6,211 bases of DNA from CALRGL01 sp964374035 (GTDB lineage Bacteria > Patescibacteriota > Patescibacteriia > UBA9934 > GWF2-40-263). Position numbers and translations under genes: made by a program. This document shows, one piece after another, positions 5,479 to 6,211 of this stretch. The notes beneath the pieces are model-generated. The model did no database searches. It was not told the origin of the DNA and worked only from the letters and a program-made list of their open reading frames with translations. Positions within the stretch are counted from its first letter, which is position 1. Every line of letters begins with the position of its first letter. The stretch is taken from NCBI GenBank assembly GCA_964374035.1, contig CAYJWY010000046.1, positions 1 through 6,211 on the forward strand, written 5' to 3'.

Positions 5479-5949
5479 ATGGATCTTGATCTGGACAAAA
5501 CAATCATCATGTATCGTCCGATCATGCCCAATGTTGAGCGGGCATGGATCAGGGATCAAATCGATGCCTATGTCAATGCCCGTGTGTCGGTTGTCAGTGA
5601 TCTGGTGCTTGCGTATGCCGACAGCGTGAACGCCCATGCGACCGACTTGGCGCGAAGACAAAAAAAGGGACTCCTGGACTGCATCGAGGAGGCGATTCTA
5701 CACGTTGAGAACGTCTACGCCGGCTACGGATTGTCAGCTGGCCAAACGGAATCGTTCGTCTACCCTTCCCTGCTTGTGCTGTTTACCAACTATGCCTATC
5801 AGCGATGGTTTCTCGAGCGGTATCACAGAAAGGTTCGTGGGGGGCTCTCCGACGTGATGGACGACTTCATTGATCACACGATCGATCTGGAGACCTTTCT
5901 CGCCTTCACCGACATCTGCCCAAGATCCCACTCGTCGTCTCATTCGTGA
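5479..5949 (+). CDS. Uncharacterised 156-aa helical protein
   Basis: I do not recognise this protein. It looks soluble and mostly helical, with no signal peptide or convincing membrane segment (97-104, YPSLLVLF, is the most hydrophobic run). It opens with an acidic MDLDLD, has a basic patch around 59-63 (RRQKK) and 110-120 (WFLERYHRKVR), and ends in an acidic helix-like stretch VMDDFIDHTIDLE (126-138) and a Ser/His tail. Cysteines at 68 and 147 form no obvious motif. ATG at 5479 is chosen over the adjacent in-frame GTG at 5476 because AAAGGGG (5466-5472) is then six bases away. A strong promoter, ribosome site and terminator show it is a real expressed unit. It is divergent from the acyltransferase, with which it shares a promoter region, so co-regulation is possible. 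No function is proposed. Confidence 0.75.
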   Translation: MDLDLDKTIIMYRPIMPNVERAWIRDQIDAYVNARVSVVSDLVLAYADSVNAHATDLARRQKKGLLDCIEEAILHVENVYAGYGLSAGQTESFVYPSLLVLFTNYAYQRWFLERYHRKVRGGLSDVMDDFIDHTIDLETFLAFTDICPRSHSSSHS

Positions 5950-5961
5950 GACGATTTTTTT
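5935..5961 (+). terminator. UUCG-capped intrinsic terminator overlapping the stop codon
   Basis: A perfect 8-bp stem TCGTCTCA/TGAGACGA (5935-5942 with 5947-5954) closed by a TTCG tetraloop, followed by seven T residues (5955-5961). The TGA stop codon is the first three bases of the 3' arm, and the 5' arm encodes the last residues of the unknown protein. This is a strong rho-independent terminator. Confidence 0.92.
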
Positions 5962-6036
5962 GTACACGGGGCAAATATCCAATCACGCACTTTTTTCTAC
6001 CATTGCCACATATGAACCCATAGCGAGTTCCCATTC
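5962..6036. other. Intergenic stretch without a gene
   Basis: Between the terminator of the unknown gene and the first palindrome there is no credible reading frame, promoter or RNA gene. Only its last bases (CGAGTTCCCATTC, 6024-6036) recur, as CGAGTTTCCATTC at 6129-6141 before the next palindrome, so the repeated unit is longer than the palindrome itself. Confidence 0.6.
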
Positions 6037-6119
6037 GTCATTCTGAGTGCGCCAGAATGATCTCTGGATTTGATGAACGTCTTTGTCACAAGAGATCCTT
6101 CGGGTGCACTCAGGATGAC
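6037..6119. repeat. REP-like palindrome, tandem copy 1
   Basis: An 83-bp imperfect palindrome. The left end GTCATTCTGAGTGC (6037-6050) pairs with the right end GCACTCAGGATGAC (6106-6119) with a single G-T mismatch. An inner GATCTCT/AGAGATC stem follows, and 25 bp of loop (6066-6090) separates the arms. It belongs to the same family as the element at 694-765. Together with the next copy it forms a direct repeat with a period of 105 bp. Confidence 0.85.
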
Positions 6120-6141
6120 GGACAACAACGAGTTTCCATTC

Positions 6142-6211
6142 GTCATCCTGAGTGCGCCAGAATGATCTCTCGATATTATCAACGTCTTCGTCACAAGAGA
6201 TCCTTCGGATG
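6142..6211. repeat. REP-like palindrome, tandem copy 2 (cut by window end)
   Basis: The second copy begins GTCATCCTGAGTGC exactly 105 bp after the first and runs off the window. Against copy 1 it differs at one of 29 left-arm bases and one of 16 visible right-arm bases, but at five of 25 loop bases. The palindromic arms are therefore better conserved than the loop. Confidence 0.85.

Noticed and set aside
5997..6194. A 65-residue minus-strand reading frame with internally repeated peptide segments
   Set aside because: It is a translation of the tandem palindromes. Such frames are common artefacts of this repeat type, and there is no ribosome site or promoter.

Overview
This window looks like ordinary bacterial chromosome with dense, alternating-strand gene blocks. 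There are seven protein-coding genes, no RNA genes, no CRISPR array and no transposase. TGA is used as a real stop: three genes end in it, and one of those TGAs lies inside a well-formed terminator, so the UGA-recoded code of Gracilibacteria/Absconditabacteria is unlikely. The style of the MurA and site-2 protease proteins, the short intergenic regions and the large GTCATCCT...AGGATGAC palindromes recall Candidate Phyla Radiation (Patescibacteria) genomes. That placement is inference from memory of such sequences, not a demonstrated taxonomy.

Region by region. (1) Positions 5-2068, minus strand: murA (first step of peptidoglycan precursor synthesis) followed by a small membrane-embedded M50 zinc metalloprotease. 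They are separated by 90 bp that is nearly filled by a REP-like palindrome. MurA has Asp in place of the usual active-site Cys, the substitution linked to fosfomycin insensitivity. (2) Positions 2069-2209: divergent promoters for murA (minus) and a CBS-domain gene (plus). (3) Positions 2210-3977, plus strand: a two-gene unit of a tandem-CBS protein and an ArsB/NhaD/SLC13-type membrane transporter. The CBS protein is a plausible nucleotide-sensing partner of the transporter. (4) Positions 4014-4394, minus strand: a DCC-family (DUF393) thiol-disulfide protein with a C-terminal membrane helix, whose leader holds an 8-nt-period repeat folding into a perfect 15-bp hairpin. (5) Positions 4474-5315, minus strand: a PlsC-like acyltransferase with a strong ribosome binding site and an intrinsic terminator. 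(6) Positions 5338-5388: back-to-back promoters with overlapping -35 boxes, whose -10 boxes sit in the arms of a perfect 9-bp inverted repeat. They drive the acyltransferase leftward and an unrecognised 156-aa protein rightward. (7) Positions 5479-5961: the unknown protein and its terminator, a UUCG-capped hairpin overlapping the stop codon. (8) Positions 5962-6211: no gene, but two tandem copies of the REP-like palindrome, the second cut by the window end.

Functionally the window is mostly envelope biology: cell-wall precursor synthesis, membrane proteolysis, ion or anion transport, phospholipid acylation and a membrane-tethered thiol protein. I see no convincing sign of a new multi-gene system. 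The most unusual items are the mirrored divergent promoter next to the unknown protein, the hairpin repeat in the DCC leader, and the REP-like arrays. Everything was read by eye, and no database search was possible.
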